DNA from: Acidobacteriota bacterium
GTDB lineage: Bacteria > Acidobacteriota > Terriglobia > Terriglobales > Acidobacteriaceae
Assembly: GCA_003225075.1 (NCBI GenBank)
Contig: QIAP01000086.1
Location: forward strand, 1-51,063
Direction of reading: 5' to 3'
Length of the DNA: 51,063 bases
Under the pieces are notes generated by a model. The model had not been told where the DNA came from, made no database searches, and saw only the letters and a program-made list of their open reading frames with translations. The position numbers were made by a program, and so were the translations under genes. Positions 25,776 to 34,637 of this stretch are shown here, one piece after another. How positions within the stretch are numbered: position 1 is the first letter of the stretch; each line of letters starts with the position of its first letter.

Positions 25776-27467
25776 TCAGTCTTCTTCCAGCATCATCTCC
25801 GACAACGCGGCGCCCGCAGGCACCATCGGGAACACGTTGGCTTCCGGAGCACATTCGAACACCAGCAATTCCGGCTCGGACGACTTCCAAAAGCGATCGA
25901 GCACATCGGCCGTCTCTGCTGATAGCGGGAACTCTGTCAGCGCTTCTTCTGCGAGCGGCTGGGCGTGAATCTTGTAGGCCTTCCCGATCTCCACGAAATC
26001 CGGATTGTCGCTTAGATCGGTCTCAGCGTAATTGCGCTTATAGAAAAGCTGCTGCCACTGCCGTACCATGCCCAAATATTTGTTATCCACAATCACGATC
26101 TTGATCGGCAGTCCGAGACGATGCACTGTGGCTAGTTCCTGAATGTTCATTTGGAAGCCACCATCGCCCGATACGCACAGCACGGTGGTTTCCGGTTTGG
26201 CCAATTGCACGCCGACGGCGGCAGGCAGCGCGAAACCCATCGCGCCCAGTCCTCCCGAAGTAATAAATCCGCGTGGAGTAGACGACCGGTAACGCTGTGC
26301 AGCCCACATCTGGTGTTGTCCCACATCCGCAACAATGACGCTGTCCGCCGGCAGCCGGCGAAAGAGTTCATCCAGAAATCTCTTCGTCGGCTGGGCCAGT
26401 CCGGCAGCGTCAAGCTCCGCCCGATCTTGCCCACCGGCAATCGCCCGCCATGCGTCCCACTTGGGCAGAGGAGCGCGGCTTAATTCTTCATGAAATGCCG
26501 GAATGGTCTCGGCCAGATCGCCAATTACCGCCAACTCGCAAGGCCGCACCCGGTCTAACTGCGACGGATCGATTTCAAAATGCACGATGCGCGCATCCGG
26601 AGCGAACCGCGTCGGATCGCCGGTGACCCGATCATCCAGTCGCGCCCCGAATACCAGAAGCAAATCGGTTTCATGCAATGCCATATTGGCAGCGCGCGTA
26701 CCGTGCATGCCAACCATTCCCAGGTAGTACGGAGCTTCCTGTTTAACCGCCCCCAGCCCGTGGACCGTGGCAAAAGTCGGGATCTGTAAACAATCGAGCA
26801 GGCTTCGTAACTCACTCACTGCGCCTGACAGCTTCGCACCCGCTCCCACCAGTGCCACCGGCTTCTTTGCCTGCTGCAGCAACGCAATCAAAGTATCGGT
26901 GAACACCTCAGCCTTTGCGTCCGCGGCTTTCGGGTGCGGATGAAATTTCACCGGCCCCTTGAACTCCATCGTCGCCTTCAGCAAATCAACGGGGAGATCG
27001 ATCATTACCGGACCCGGTCTTCCACTGCGGGCCCAGTGAAATGCCTGTGCGATGACTTCAGGAATTTCTTCAATCGATCGCACCAGCCGGCTCCACTTCG
27101 TCAGCGAAAGCGTGAGGCCGAAAACGTCGGTCTCCTGAAACGCGTCCGTGCCGATCAGGCTCGATCGTACCTGCCCGGTGATGCACACCAGCGGTACCGA
27201 ATCCATCTTGGCATCAGCAATGCCGGTCACCAGGTTGGTTGCGCCTGGGCCGCTGGTTGCCATGGCAACGCCAACTTTGCCTGTCGCCCGCGCATATCCT
27301 TCCGCCGCAAATACCGCTCCCTGCTCATGACGAGTAAGGATGTGCCGTACTCCGCTCCCCTCGAGCGCGTCATACAACGGCATGATCGCGCCCCCGGGAT
27401 AGCCGAATACCAGGTCCACCCCTTCAGCCCGCAAGCACCGTAGGACGATGTCTGCTCCTCTAAGCAT
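25776..27467 (-). CDS. ilvB: Acetolactate synthase large (catalytic) subunit
   Basis: 563 residues from ATG 27467. It condenses two pyruvates to 2-acetolactate (or pyruvate with 2-oxobutyrate) using thiamine diphosphate, Mg2+ and FAD. Visible elements are FGYPGGAIMPLYDAL, the catalytic Glu in RHEQGAVFAAEGYARATG, GPGATNLVTGIADAKMDSVP, and the thiamine-binding block CVSGDGGFQMNIQEL ... VDNKYLGMVRQW. A longer frame to 27548 overlaps ilvC, but the ATG at 27467 is preceded by AGAGGAA within the ilvC stop region, only eight bases after the ilvC end, so coupling is likely. Confidence 0.97.
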   Translation of the reverse strand: MLRGADIVLRCLRAEGVDLVFGYPGGAIMPLYDALEGSGVRHILTRHEQGAVFAAEGYARATGKVGVAMATSGPGATNLVTGIADAKMDSVPLVCITGQVRSSLIGTDAFQETDVFGLTLSLTKWSRLVRSIEEIPEVIAQAFHWARSGRPGPVMIDLPVDLLKATMEFKGPVKFHPHPKAADAKAEVFTDTLIALLQQAKKPVALVGAGAKLSGAVSELRSLLDCLQIPTFATVHGLGAVKQEAPYYLGMVGMHGTRAANMALHETDLLLVFGARLDDRVTGDPTRFAPDARIVHFEIDPSQLDRVRPCELAVIGDLAETIPAFHEELSRAPLPKWDAWRAIAGGQDRAELDAAGLAQPTKRFLDELFRRLPADSVIVADVGQHQMWAAQRYRSSTPRGFITSGGLGAMGFALPAAVGVQLAKPETTVLCVSGDGGFQMNIQELATVHRLGLPIKIVIVDNKYLGMVRQWQQLFYKRNYAETDLSDNPDFVEIGKAYKIHAQPLAEEALTEFPLSAETADVLDRFWKSSEPELLVFECAPEANVFPMVPAGAALSEMMLEED

Positions 27468-27475
27468 TGATTCCT

Positions 27476-28525
27476 CTAGGCATTGACTGCGTGCGCCGTC
27501 GGCGACTCCGCCGGCCCACTTGATTTCTTCTTTTCGCTGGGCAACCACGACATCATGGCTCGCAAGCGTGCGCCCACTTCTTCAATCGGATGTTGCTTCT
27601 CTTTTTCGCGCAAGGCCTTGAAATTCTTGCCGCCCTTGCGGTTTTCTTCAATCCATTCCCGGGCGAAACTGCCGTCCTGAATGCGCGCCAAAGTCTCTTT
27701 CATCGCGGCGCGCGTCTCGTCGCCTACAATCTTGTTTCCCCGGGTAAGATCGCCGTACTCAGCCGTATTGGAAATGGAATAACGCATCCGTGAGAGCCCG
27801 CCCTCGTAAATCAGATCCACGATCAATTTCATCTCGTGCAGGCACTCGAAATATGCGACCTCCGGCTGGTAGCCAGCTTCGACGAGCGTTTCAAATCCTT
27901 TCTTGATCAGCGAAGTCAGACCGCCGCACAACACCGCCTGCTCGCCAAACAGGTCGCTCTCCGTTTCTTCTTTGAACGTCGTTTCGAGAACGCCGGCCCG
28001 CGTTGATCCAATGCCGTGGGCGTAGGCGAGCGCGTATTCACGCGCGTGGCCGCTCGAATCCTGATGCACCGCCAACAGTGATGGCACCCCCCGGCCTTCC
28101 TTGTAGATTCGGCGCAAGAGGTGACCCGGACTCTTGGGCGCAATCATGACCACGTCAACATCTTTGGGTGGCACGATGGTCTTGAAGTGAATGCTGAACC
28201 CGTGCGAAACCCCCAGAATCTTCCCCGGATGCAGGTTGTGACGGATGGAAGTTTCATAAAGTTCCGCCTGGGTTTCATCGGGGGTGAGAATCTGTACCCA
28301 GTCCGCCCGCTTGGCCGCTTCCGCTGGCGGGACCACCGCCATTCCATCGGTCCGCGCCTGCTGCGCAGAGGCACGGTCGGGATCCAACCCGATAATTACC
28401 TTGAAGCCGCTGTCGCGCAGGTTCTGCGCCTGTGCGTGTCCCTGGCTGCCGTATCCGATCACAGCAATGGTCTTATCCTTCAGTCGGGCAGTATTAGCGT
28501 CCTGTTCGTAATAAGCTTTGGCCAC
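27476..28525 (-). CDS. ilvC: Ketol-acid reductoisomerase (class I)
   Basis: 349 residues from GTG 28525 with GAGGAG upstream. It isomerises and reduces acetolactate with NADPH and Mg2+. Features are [20 protein letters not shown] (Rossmann fold), [40 protein letters not shown], and in the C-terminal knot domain [20 protein letters not shown] and [20 protein letters not shown]. The length is the short class I form. The last 20 residues ([20 protein letters not shown]) are a low-complexity tail. It is the first gene of the operon, and its upstream region holds a promoter with a TetR-type operator. Confidence 0.98.
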   Translation of the reverse strand: MAKAYYEQDANTARLKDKTIAVIGYGSQGHAQAQNLRDSGFKVIIGLDPDRASAQQARTDGMAVVPPAEAAKRADWVQILTPDETQAELYETSIRHNLHPGKILGVSHGFSIHFKTIVPPKDVDVVMIAPKSPGHLLRRIYKEGRGVPSLLAVHQDSSGHAREYALAYAHGIGSTRAGVLETTFKEETESDLFGEQAVLCGGLTSLIKKGFETLVEAGYQPEVAYFECLHEMKLIVDLIYEGGLSRMRYSISNTAEYGDLTRGNKIVGDETRAAMKETLARIQDGSFAREWIEENRKGGKNFKALREKEKQHPIEEVGARLRAMMSWLPSEKKKSSGPAESPTAHAVNA

Positions 28526-28572
28526 GAATGATCTCCTCTAGCAAAAGTCCGGACTTGATTGTTACGATTTCA

Positions 28573-28591
28573 GCGAAGGCCATGCCTTCGC
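28573..28591 (-). promoter_or_regulatory. Hairpin in the ilv leader
   Basis: GCGAAGGC-CAT-GCCTTCGC is a perfect eight-pair stem with a three-base loop, about 25-43 bases after the predicted ilv transcription start and 48 before the ilvC GTG. No T tract follows, and no leader peptide rich in Ile/Val/Leu was found, so it is not a classic attenuator. It may stabilise the transcript or be a short REP-like element. Confidence 0.4.
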
Positions 28592-28596
28592 CTACA

Positions 28597-28616
28597 AACC
28601 GACCGGTCGGTCGGTT
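28597..28616. promoter_or_regulatory. TetR-type operator over the ilv transcription start
   Basis: AACCGACC-GGTC-GGTCGGTT is a perfect eight-base inverted repeat with a four-base spacer; its inner 14 bases (28598-28611) also form a perfect palindrome. It begins five bases after the ilv -10 hexamer, covering the predicted start. This place and form fit a TetR-family repressor that blocks transcription. The adjacent TetR gene lacks its DNA-binding motif. Confidence 0.75.
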
Positions 28617-28621
28617 CAATG

Positions 28622-28651
28622 ATGCTACCTAGCCCCCAATTCCGATGTCAA
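28622..28651 (-). promoter_or_regulatory. Candidate promoter of the ilvCBND operon
   Basis: On the minus strand TTGACA (28646-28651) and TAGCAT (28622-28627) are separated by 18 bases. The predicted start near 28615 falls on the first base pairs of the TetR-type operator. The leader is then about 90 bases to the ilvC GTG. Confidence 0.55.
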
Positions 28652-28671
28652 GTCCTAATTTCTGGCCCCAG

Positions 28672-28700
28672 TTGGCATTTTGCTTCGCCGTGTTTACCAT
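28672..28700 (+). promoter_or_regulatory. Candidate promoter of the truncated tetR-cupin pair
   Basis: TTGGCA (28672-28677, 5/6 match) and TACCAT (28695-28700) are separated by 17 bases. The predicted start lies at about 28707, only three bases before the ATG at 28710, so the message would be nearly leaderless; no ribosome binding site is visible before that ATG. Confidence 0.45.
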
Positions 28701-28709
28701 GACCACCTC

Positions 28710-29189
28710 ATGATCCGCGAGACCCTGATCGACTCCCGTCAAGAAATCCTGCGGACTGCCGCCCGCCTTTTCCACATCATGAGCCACGCCATGGACATCA
28801 CCGAAGAGAAGGTGGTCAACGCGGTGCGTGGCATCTCCGATCCGGAAGAACGTCTCCGCATGCTGATCCGGCGGCACCTCAACGTGGTCTTGAGTGTCCG
28901 CGACCGGGAGATCACGGTCATGCTCCACGAAAACCATCCCCTTCCTCCCCCGCTTCAGAAGCGCATCAATGCCCGTAAGAAGGATTACATTCATTTCGTC
29001 GAGAATCTGATCGCAGAAGTGCAGCGTCTGAAGCGAACCAACGGCGTAGTAAGTCCCAGGGCTGCCGCATTCGCGCTCTTAGGAATGATCAATTGGATTT
29101 ATCAGTGGTACCGGCCCGACGGCGCGTTGCTGGGTGAAGACCTGGTCCGTCAATATACCGACATCTTCTTTGCCGGTGCCTTTCAATGA
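28710..29189 (+). pseudogene. TetR-family regulator (KstR2-like) lacking its helix-turn-helix
   Basis: 159 residues from ATG 28710. The first helix of a TetR domain is clear (SRQEILRTAARLFH). The protein then jumps directly to MSHAMDITEEKVVNAVRGIS, the start of the ligand-binding domain, and continues normally to the end (LLGMINWIYQWYRPDGALLG). In normal TetR proteins about 35 residues lie between these blocks: helices 2-3 and the recognition helix, usually ending in YHYFxSKxxL. The frame is kept, so the deletion is a multiple of three. The product could fold and dimerise but not bind the operator. The frame extends upstream to TTG 28680, inside the promoter. It overlaps the cupin gene (ATGA). 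Confidence 0.8.
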
Positions 29190-29509
29190 ATCACTTCTTC
29201 GAAATCTCAGACCTGGGAAAGAAGCGCGCGCAAAGTGGGAAACCCTACCTCGAGTTCTTGCGCGTCCCAGCCTTGAGCGCCGGCGTCTACGTGCTGCGGG
29301 CGGGAGCGACAGATCAGCAGCGGCCTCATAAAGAAGACGAAATGTATTACGTGGTGAGCGGGCGGGCGCGCATGAAAGTGGGTTCGGAAGACCGCGAAGT
29401 CTCAGCCGGGAGCGTCATTTTTGTAGAAGCCGACCTGGAACATCGCTTTCATAACATTGAACAAGACCTGACAGTGCTGGTGTTCTTTGCGCCGGGGGAG
29501 AGCTCCTAG
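29186..29509 (+). CDS. Cupin-2 domain protein
   Basis: 107 residues forming a small beta barrel. The cupin motif 1 is HKEDEMYYVVSGRARMKVG (with His, Glu and a partly altered second His position) and motif 2 is VEADLEHRFHNIEQDLTVLV with His. Two or three His and one Glu would bind a metal. The ATG at 29186 overlaps the TetR stop by four bases (ATGA), so the pair is translated together. A role as the regulated function of that TetR protein is possible. The substrate is unknown. Confidence 0.85.
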   Translation: MNHFFEISDLGKKRAQSGKPYLEFLRVPALSAGVYVLRAGATDQQRPHKEDEMYYVVSGRARMKVGSEDREVSAGSVIFVEADLEHRFHNIEQDLTVLVFFAPGESS

Positions 29510-29561
29510 AATCCTTGGTCGCGAGAGCATTTCCTTTCGCTGAAAATCAGCGATGCCAACG

Positions 29562-30338
29562 TCATGCCACCGTTTCCTTCCCGGGAATCCAATAGACTTC
29601 TTCCTTCAACGCTTCTTTTGAAAAGCCATGCCGCTTCAGAATTCCCTTGCCGTGTTCGATCATCTCGGGATGCCCGCATAAATACGCCACGCAGTTCGTT
29701 CCGTTCAGTCCCCACATGTCGGCATACTTGCGCAGCACATCATCGGCGCGGCCGGTTTCACCTTTCCACTTCTCGTCCTCCCAAGCGCGGCTAACCGTGG
29801 GCACATATTTCAGCCATGGCGCCTGAGCCGCGAACTGCTGCAACTCGTCGTGATAGCCGAATTCCCAGGAGCGGCTCGCCCCGTTCAGCAGAAATAGCTT
29901 TTGTTCACCGGCGAACTTGCCTTCCTTGAAATCTTTGAACAACGTGCGGACATAGCTGACAAACGGCGCCACTCCCGTCACCGTGCACACCAGCAGGTGA
30001 TTGGTGCGGCCGCTCTTGGTGTCGAGCATAAACCGTCCCTTGGGGACTTTTCGCATCAGCAATTCATCGCCGACCTGCAATTTGTAGAGCAGCGGCGTCA
30101 GCGCGCCTTGCGGGACAAGCTCAAAGAAAAACTCAATTTCGCTCTCTACCGGAGAAGAGACAATTGAGTAGGGACGCTCGACCGGTCTCTGCTCACCCTG
30201 CACGCCCAAAGTAGCGTACTGTCCCGGAGCAAAACGGAACTCACCTCCGAGGTTAATGCGGATCATCCAAAGTTCAGGAGCGAAATCGATGCGCTTTACT
30301 ATTTTGGGGTGAAAGAATTTGTCATCGGCTGTGCTCAT
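29562..30338 (-). CDS. fpr: Ferredoxin/flavodoxin-NADP+ reductase
   Basis: 258 residues from ATG 30338, with AGGTGG upstream (a GTG at 30347 would add three residues). It transfers electrons between NADPH and ferredoxin or flavodoxin. FAD-binding: FRFAPGQYATLGVQ and the RPYSIVSSP motif (about 55-63); phosphate loop KVPKGRFMLDT; NADP-binding TVTGVAPFVSYVRTLF and YLCGHPEMIEHGKGIL near the end. C-terminal tail ends EVYWIPGKETVA. Length and motifs match bacterial subclass Fpr. It stands alone on the minus strand, convergent with the cupin. Confidence 0.93.
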   Translation of the reverse strand: MSTADDKFFHPKIVKRIDFAPELWMIRINLGGEFRFAPGQYATLGVQGEQRPVERPYSIVSSPVESEIEFFFELVPQGALTPLLYKLQVGDELLMRKVPKGRFMLDTKSGRTNHLLVCTVTGVAPFVSYVRTLFKDFKEGKFAGEQKLFLLNGASRSWEFGYHDELQQFAAQAPWLKYVPTVSRAWEDEKWKGETGRADDVLRKYADMWGLNGTNCVAYLCGHPEMIEHGKGILKRHGFSKEALKEEVYWIPGKETVA

Positions 30339-30455
30339 GACGCCCACCTCACAGGAAGGCGATGCCGCCTCTGTGTCCGCACAGTTTACCTGAGAAGTTA
30401 AGAGGCTGGGTGATTAAGGCGGCGAAAATTCCAGTCACGCATACGCCGGATGTCG

Positions 30456-31763
30456 TTATTGTTGAGGTGCGGTCACCGGCTTGGCGCTCGGCGTAGCCGC
30501 AGGCTGTGGAGTTACCGCCTTCAATTTCTCCAGTTCAGCCAGAAGCTTGGCCCACGCCTTCTTATTCCGTTTGGTATGGATCGGGGCCTTCAGGTCGGAG
30601 TAGAAACGAAGAATGTTGTCCCGCACTTGGGGAGTGACCTGATCGAAATTGTGCTGTGCAAGTTTGTCCAGCCACTGCTCGTAAGTTTTGTCGCTCAGAA
30701 CATATTCTCCGGCCCGCGTTTCTTTGCCGGTATCAAAATCCGTGTTTGGCAAGCTAAGCTGCTTGGCGTTGAGTTGGCTCAGTAAAGACTTATAGTTTTC
30801 GACCGTGGTGTTCACGCTCTTGATGTACATGTCTTCCGTTTGCGTCGTCGGAATCTTGATCTTCGCCGCTCGGAACGGTCCCACCTTCGGGATTATTTTC
30901 AGGAAAAAAGCCAGTATTCGCGTGCCGATTCCCGGCTTGCGATACACCGAACCCCACTCTTTCTGATATTGGGCGCGAGACAGGTAATAAAGAAATTTCT
31001 TCTTGTTGAAATTGGGAGTCTCTTTCACGATCTCATCGCGCCGTGACAGTAACGCCACTCTCGTCATTTCCGGAATCACAATCGAGACCGCGCGCCGAAA
31101 CGTCCCAATTGCCAGATCAACATTGCTGAATTCATCTTCCAACTTTATGTCGTAAGTGTCGAGAAAAGCTCGTTCCATTACCGGCTTGGAAACTTCAAAC
31201 CCAATAAAATCGTGATACTGATCGCTGGTATACCGGTTCTTGGCGACTTGCACCATGTCGAAGCCGAACTCGGTCTGAATATGCGCCTTGGGATCCTGCG
31301 CGTAAGTAATGGTGTCGCCATACTTGCGCCGCAGCTTGGGAAATTCTATGGCCACCATCCGGTTGATCGTAGGATGCCCGCTATTGTCTGACGCATAATG
31401 GGCCAGCGCCCCCAGTGCGAAAGCAAACTCATTCACATCGCTGGACTCCTGAATAAGCGACACCACGAAGTCTCCGCTGCGCACGTAATGAACCATGTCG
31501 CTGAAATTCTTGTTGCCGAATGGGTAGTAACCCATGTCCTGGATCATGCAGCCCGCATAGGCGTAGGCATGTGCCTTGCGTAGTTCCTCTTCCGTAGTCT
31601 GCGGAAAGCGTTTCAAAAGCAGCGGCTGGATCTGGTCCTTCCATAGCAGGTCAACGATCTGCTCGTGGGTGAGTATGGAGTATGCCGGGCAAATGCTGGT
31701 TACAGTCACTACTACGAAAAATACAAACAAGAACCGGCAGGCTCGCTTCGCATGTTTGACCAT
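30456..31763 (-). CDS. Exported zinc-dependent phospholipase C-like protein
   Basis: 435 residues from ATG 31763 (the frame opens 14 codons earlier, with no binding site). A basic start and hydrophobic helix (ACRFLFVFFVVVTVTSICPA) form a signal peptide. The mature N-terminus has YSILTHEQIVDLLW, and the core has ALGALAHYASDNSGHP, a His/Asp pattern like the metal ligands of the zinc phospholipase C/S1-P1 nuclease superfamily. The C-terminal 200 residues are helical and not family-specific, ending in a Pro/Ala tail. Secretion plus the metal motif suggest lipid or nucleotide hydrolysis, but the substrate is inference. Confidence 0.8.
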   Translation of the reverse strand: MVKHAKRACRFLFVFFVVVTVTSICPAYSILTHEQIVDLLWKDQIQPLLLKRFPQTTEEELRKAHAYAYAGCMIQDMGYYPFGNKNFSDMVHYVRSGDFVVSLIQESSDVNEFAFALGALAHYASDNSGHPTINRMVAIEFPKLRRKYGDTITYAQDPKAHIQTEFGFDMVQVAKNRYTSDQYHDFIGFEVSKPVMERAFLDTYDIKLEDEFSNVDLAIGTFRRAVSIVIPEMTRVALLSRRDEIVKETPNFNKKKFLYYLSRAQYQKEWGSVYRKPGIGTRILAFFLKIIPKVGPFRAAKIKIPTTQTEDMYIKSVNTTVENYKSLLSQLNAKQLSLPNTDFDTGKETRAGEYVLSDKTYEQWLDKLAQHNFDQVTPQVRDNILRFYSDLKAPIHTKRNKKAWAKLLAELEKLKAVTPQPAATPSAKPVTAPQQ

Positions 31764-31834
31764 TCTGTTGTTTGAGTACTTCGTCGTACCAGCGGTTGCA
31801 GCCACAAACCTTTATTCAAGCACAAAACCAAAAA

Positions 31835-32863
31835 CTATTTCCCCAGCACGAGCACCACGAATGACTCTGGCAATATGCTCGGCCGCGGATGCGGCTGCTG
31901 CGCAGTCGCCGCCGGGGGCGGCCCGAATTTCGCTGTCACGGTAAATACTTGATGCGTCTTTGGATCGAGCGCCATGGTGCGCGCCCCTTCCTGGGTGGTC
32001 GCATTTTCCACGACACTGAATTTATCGGGGGAATACTCGTGGATCACCGTTAGCTTGCCATCATGACACGATGCAAACGCCAGATGGGTTTCGTCATCGT
32101 AAGCCGTCGCATCCACACCATCGCAAATGGGCAGAGTCGAAACTACCTTGCCATTGTCTGCATTCACGATGGCCATCAGCTTGTCGCACCCGGAAAAAAG
32201 CCTGCGATGCTCGCGATCCAACGCCAGCCCGCTCGGCCCGTCGCAGGGCGCAAGTGGCCAACTGGTTTTCACGGTCAGCCCCTTGGCGTCGATCACGGTT
32301 AACTCATTCTTGTCTTCTATATTCACAAAAACTTCGCCCTTGCCGTCACTGACCGCAAACTCCGGCTTCCCATCCAGTTTGATGGTGCCGCTGACGGTTC
32401 CTTTGGCCGCATCCAGGGCGGTCGAATCGTGACTTCTACCGTTGAAGGTGAAGACCTGCTTGGTAGCGGAATCATAGATGATAGCATCGGGGTTCTCGCC
32501 CACTTTTACTTTGGCCGATGTCTTGAGCGTTTTCGGGTCGAAAATGCTGACCGTTCCCTCGCGCCCGTTACTGGCGAATCCCCGATCCAGATCTGCGGCC
32601 AGCGCTATTCCGTGCACCCCCGGAGTGTCCGCAATCTCGCCCACCGATTTGCCCGAGTCCGCCTCAATCACCATGACGCGCGTCGAACGCGATATATAAA
32701 GGTGACGGGACGCAGGGTCGAGCGTGAGGTAATCCCAACCGCCGTCCCCGCCCAACTTGTAGGTCTTCACCACGTGATACCCAGGAGCGGATGCTGCTAT
32801 CGCGAACGCCACCAGCACAACTAGCGCTGAAACCGGAATCAGCCAACCAAACCTGCGAATCAT
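31835..32863 (-). CDS. YncE-like beta-propeller protein, exported
   Basis: 342 residues from ATG 32863, with GTGAGGATGAG upstream; the frame is open for 74 further codons but those have no start signal and cross a REP-like hairpin. A signal sequence (WLIPVSALVVLVAFAIAASA) precedes seven to eight blades of the YncE/40-residue propeller type: GGDGGWDYLTLDPASRHLYI, HGIALAADLDRGFAS, DAIIYDSATKQVFTFNG, PSGLALDREHRRLFSGC, DATAYDDETHLAFASCHD. Such proteins are periplasmic and mostly of unknown function. It lies 71 bases before the phospholipase-like gene on the same strand. Confidence 0.88.
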   Translation of the reverse strand: MIRRFGWLIPVSALVVLVAFAIAASAPGYHVVKTYKLGGDGGWDYLTLDPASRHLYISRSTRVMVIEADSGKSVGEIADTPGVHGIALAADLDRGFASNGREGTVSIFDPKTLKTSAKVKVGENPDAIIYDSATKQVFTFNGRSHDSTALDAAKGTVSGTIKLDGKPEFAVSDGKGEVFVNIEDKNELTVIDAKGLTVKTSWPLAPCDGPSGLALDREHRRLFSGCDKLMAIVNADNGKVVSTLPICDGVDATAYDDETHLAFASCHDGKLTVIHEYSPDKFSVVENATTQEGARTMALDPKTHQVFTVTAKFGPPPAATAQQPHPRPSILPESFVVLVLGK

Positions 32864-32896
32864 CTCATCCTCACTTTCAATACCCGAATCGTGTGG

Positions 32897-32916
32897 CGCG
32901 GACACTCTTGTCCGCG
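32897..32916. repeat. REP-like hairpin
   Basis: CGCGGACA-CTCT-TGTCCGCG, a perfect eight-pair stem with a four-base loop, followed by GCTTTTGACTT. It lies between the divergent propeller and HEAT genes. A related core GCGGAC-GTGA-GTCCGC occurs at 44721-44736, so it is probably a dispersed element. Confidence 0.6.
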
Positions 32917-33049
32917 GCTTTTGACTTGCCCTGTTTACTCCCGACTGACCCAGGTTGCCGGATAAGAACCCTCCCAGCCACCAGACGACCCTGCGTCCAT
33001 ACAGCCCGGAGGTAACTTTATCAAATCGCGGCCTTGATCTAGTCTTTTC

Positions 33050-34126
33050 GTGACGAATATGCCGTTCCTCGACCAACCCGATCAAGATTCATCGGCGCAG
33101 GCTGGCCCGAACCCAGTCCTGAACCAAGGCCCATCCACTATTGAACGCACACGCTCGCAACCTACTCCCGATTACGGATCACTCGGCCCCGCAGCTCACA
33201 ACGCTTTGCAATCCGGCAAACCCGTAAAGCCCGAATCCGCCGCCTGGGGGTCACTTGCAGCCGTCGCCATAGGAGTCTTGCTTGCCCTGCCACTTGTAGC
33301 GGGCCGTCCAGTGCGCGCTGCATGGGACCAATTCACTAATTTTCTCAGCTTGCACGGCAAGCCCGAAGCCGCATCCCCGGCAGTTTTGTCCGGACACGAA
33401 AAGGAAACGCTCGACCACCGCTCCGCGCAGAAACAAGCCGAGCTTTTGTTAGAGCGAGCCATCAACCATTACGACCGGGCCAACGACGAGATCGCTACGC
33501 GTGTCGACCACTGGCGTGGACGGCTCAAGCTCACCCCACAAATGAACACGCTCATCACCGCCGGCCTGAATTCGAATGATCTGCGAGTACGCGCCGCGAC
33601 CATCGAAATTGATCTGGCCGCCATGAACCTGGCAAAGATTCCTTCCAACGTGGACCTCTTTGTGCGCGAGTCGGAATCCACCACCCAATCCGAACGCATC
33701 TGGGCGTTCTGGGCGCTGGGTCTGCTTGGCAATCGCGGGGTTGACACCCAACGGATTACTCAAATCCTGGTCAGTCATCTCAAAGATTCCAATCAGGAAT
33801 CGCGCCACTGGGCCATCGAAAGTTTGGCGCTCCTCGGCACCGACGAGAGCATTCCTCCGCTGTTGCAAACTCTGCATGACGACCCTTCGCCCATGGTGCG
33901 CGAGCGTGCCGCCTGTAGCCTGGCGCAGTCCGGCATGCTCAGTGAACAACAGCGCCGCAGCGCAGTCCCGCAGTTGCTGAATTATGCCGACGACCCCGCG
34001 CTCGACGCGCAGACTCGCATCTGGGTCTTCCAGGCCCTGCGCGATATTACCGCCCAGAACTTGCCCAATGACGGCGCCGCTTGGCGCAACTGGTACAGCA
34101 CAGCTTCCAACAGTTCCTCAAATTAA
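33050..34126 (+). CDS. Membrane-anchored HEAT-repeat protein
   Basis: 358 residues; GTG 33050 or ATG 33059. A Pro/Ser-rich cytoplasmic N-terminus precedes one membrane helix (about 64-85: WGSLAAVAIGVLLALPLVAG), then a linker and a helical HEAT-type region (about 175-350). Repeats are visible as NDLRVRAATIEIDLAAMNLA, ERIWAFWALGLLGNRGVDTQ, QESRHWAIESLALLGTDESI and SPMVRERAACSLAQSGML. HEAT arrays bind proteins, so this is probably a scaffold at the membrane. It is divergent from the propeller gene. Confidence 0.83.
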   Translation: MTNMPFLDQPDQDSSAQAGPNPVLNQGPSTIERTRSQPTPDYGSLGPAAHNALQSGKPVKPESAAWGSLAAVAIGVLLALPLVAGRPVRAAWDQFTNFLSLHGKPEAASPAVLSGHEKETLDHRSAQKQAELLLERAINHYDRANDEIATRVDHWRGRLKLTPQMNTLITAGLNSNDLRVRAATIEIDLAAMNLAKIPSNVDLFVRESESTTQSERIWAFWALGLLGNRGVDTQRITQILVSHLKDSNQESRHWAIESLALLGTDESIPPLLQTLHDDPSPMVRERAACSLAQSGMLSEQQRRSAVPQLLNYADDPALDAQTRIWVFQALRDITAQNLPNDGAAWRNWYSTASNSSSN

Positions 34127-34130
34127 ACGC

Positions 34131-34580
34131 TTACAACGGGATCAGCTCAAACGCAGGATAGTGCTGCGTGAGCTCTCTGAAAGCTTCCGGCGGAGACCCG
34201 GCCGGCACCGGGAAGTAGCTCTGTACCTCGCGCTTGAAGCGGTCCAGATACGCCTTCAAGATTTTCGCCTTCTCCACCTCCGATAGAGGCCGTAACCGAA
34301 ATCTCTGCCGCGTGCTTCCCTTCTTTAGCGTGATCTCTCCCGCGGCTTCCGCATTGCGAACCCATTGTGCCCGACCACGCGGCGCCACCAGAAAGCGCTT
34401 GCCGCCCAGTTCCAGCAGATCGATCGGAGTGGAGTAAAGCTTCCCGCTCTTACGTCCGCGGACTTCAAGCAAGTAGTTGTAAGAAAATCCGAGCCCCAGC
34501 CCGACGAGAAATCCAAAGACGCGGTTGAACACTCGTTCGACAGGGTTAGGTGCACGAAATGCGGGGAGGCTCGAATTCAT
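34131..34580 (-). CDS. DUF385 / deazaflavin-dependent (FMN/F420-type) nitroreductase family protein
   Basis: 149 residues. The split-barrel family signature is EVRGRKSGKLYSTPIDLLEL (about 48-67) followed by GGKRFLVAPRGRAQWVRNAE (about 69-88), typical of Ddn-like and DUF385 oxidoreductases that bind F420 or FMN. The N-terminus has a hydrophobic stretch (RVFGFLVGLGLGFSYNYLL). The substrate is unknown. It is convergent with the HEAT gene (four bases) and lies 57 bases after the toxin gene on the same strand. Confidence 0.85.
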   Translation of the reverse strand: MNSSLPAFRAPNPVERVFNRVFGFLVGLGLGFSYNYLLEVRGRKSGKLYSTPIDLLELGGKRFLVAPRGRAQWVRNAEAAGEITLKKGSTRQRFRLRPLSEVEKAKILKAYLDRFKREVQSYFPVPAGSPPEAFRELTQHYPAFELIPL

Positions 34581-34637
34581 GGCGAAATCATTGTAGGCGC
34601 TGCCCCCACACTTCCGCAGAAAACGGTTCGCACCTCT

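Noticed and set aside
28526-28621. ilv attenuator with leader peptide
   Set aside because: No short frame with a run of Ile, Val or Leu codons, and the hairpin has no T tract.
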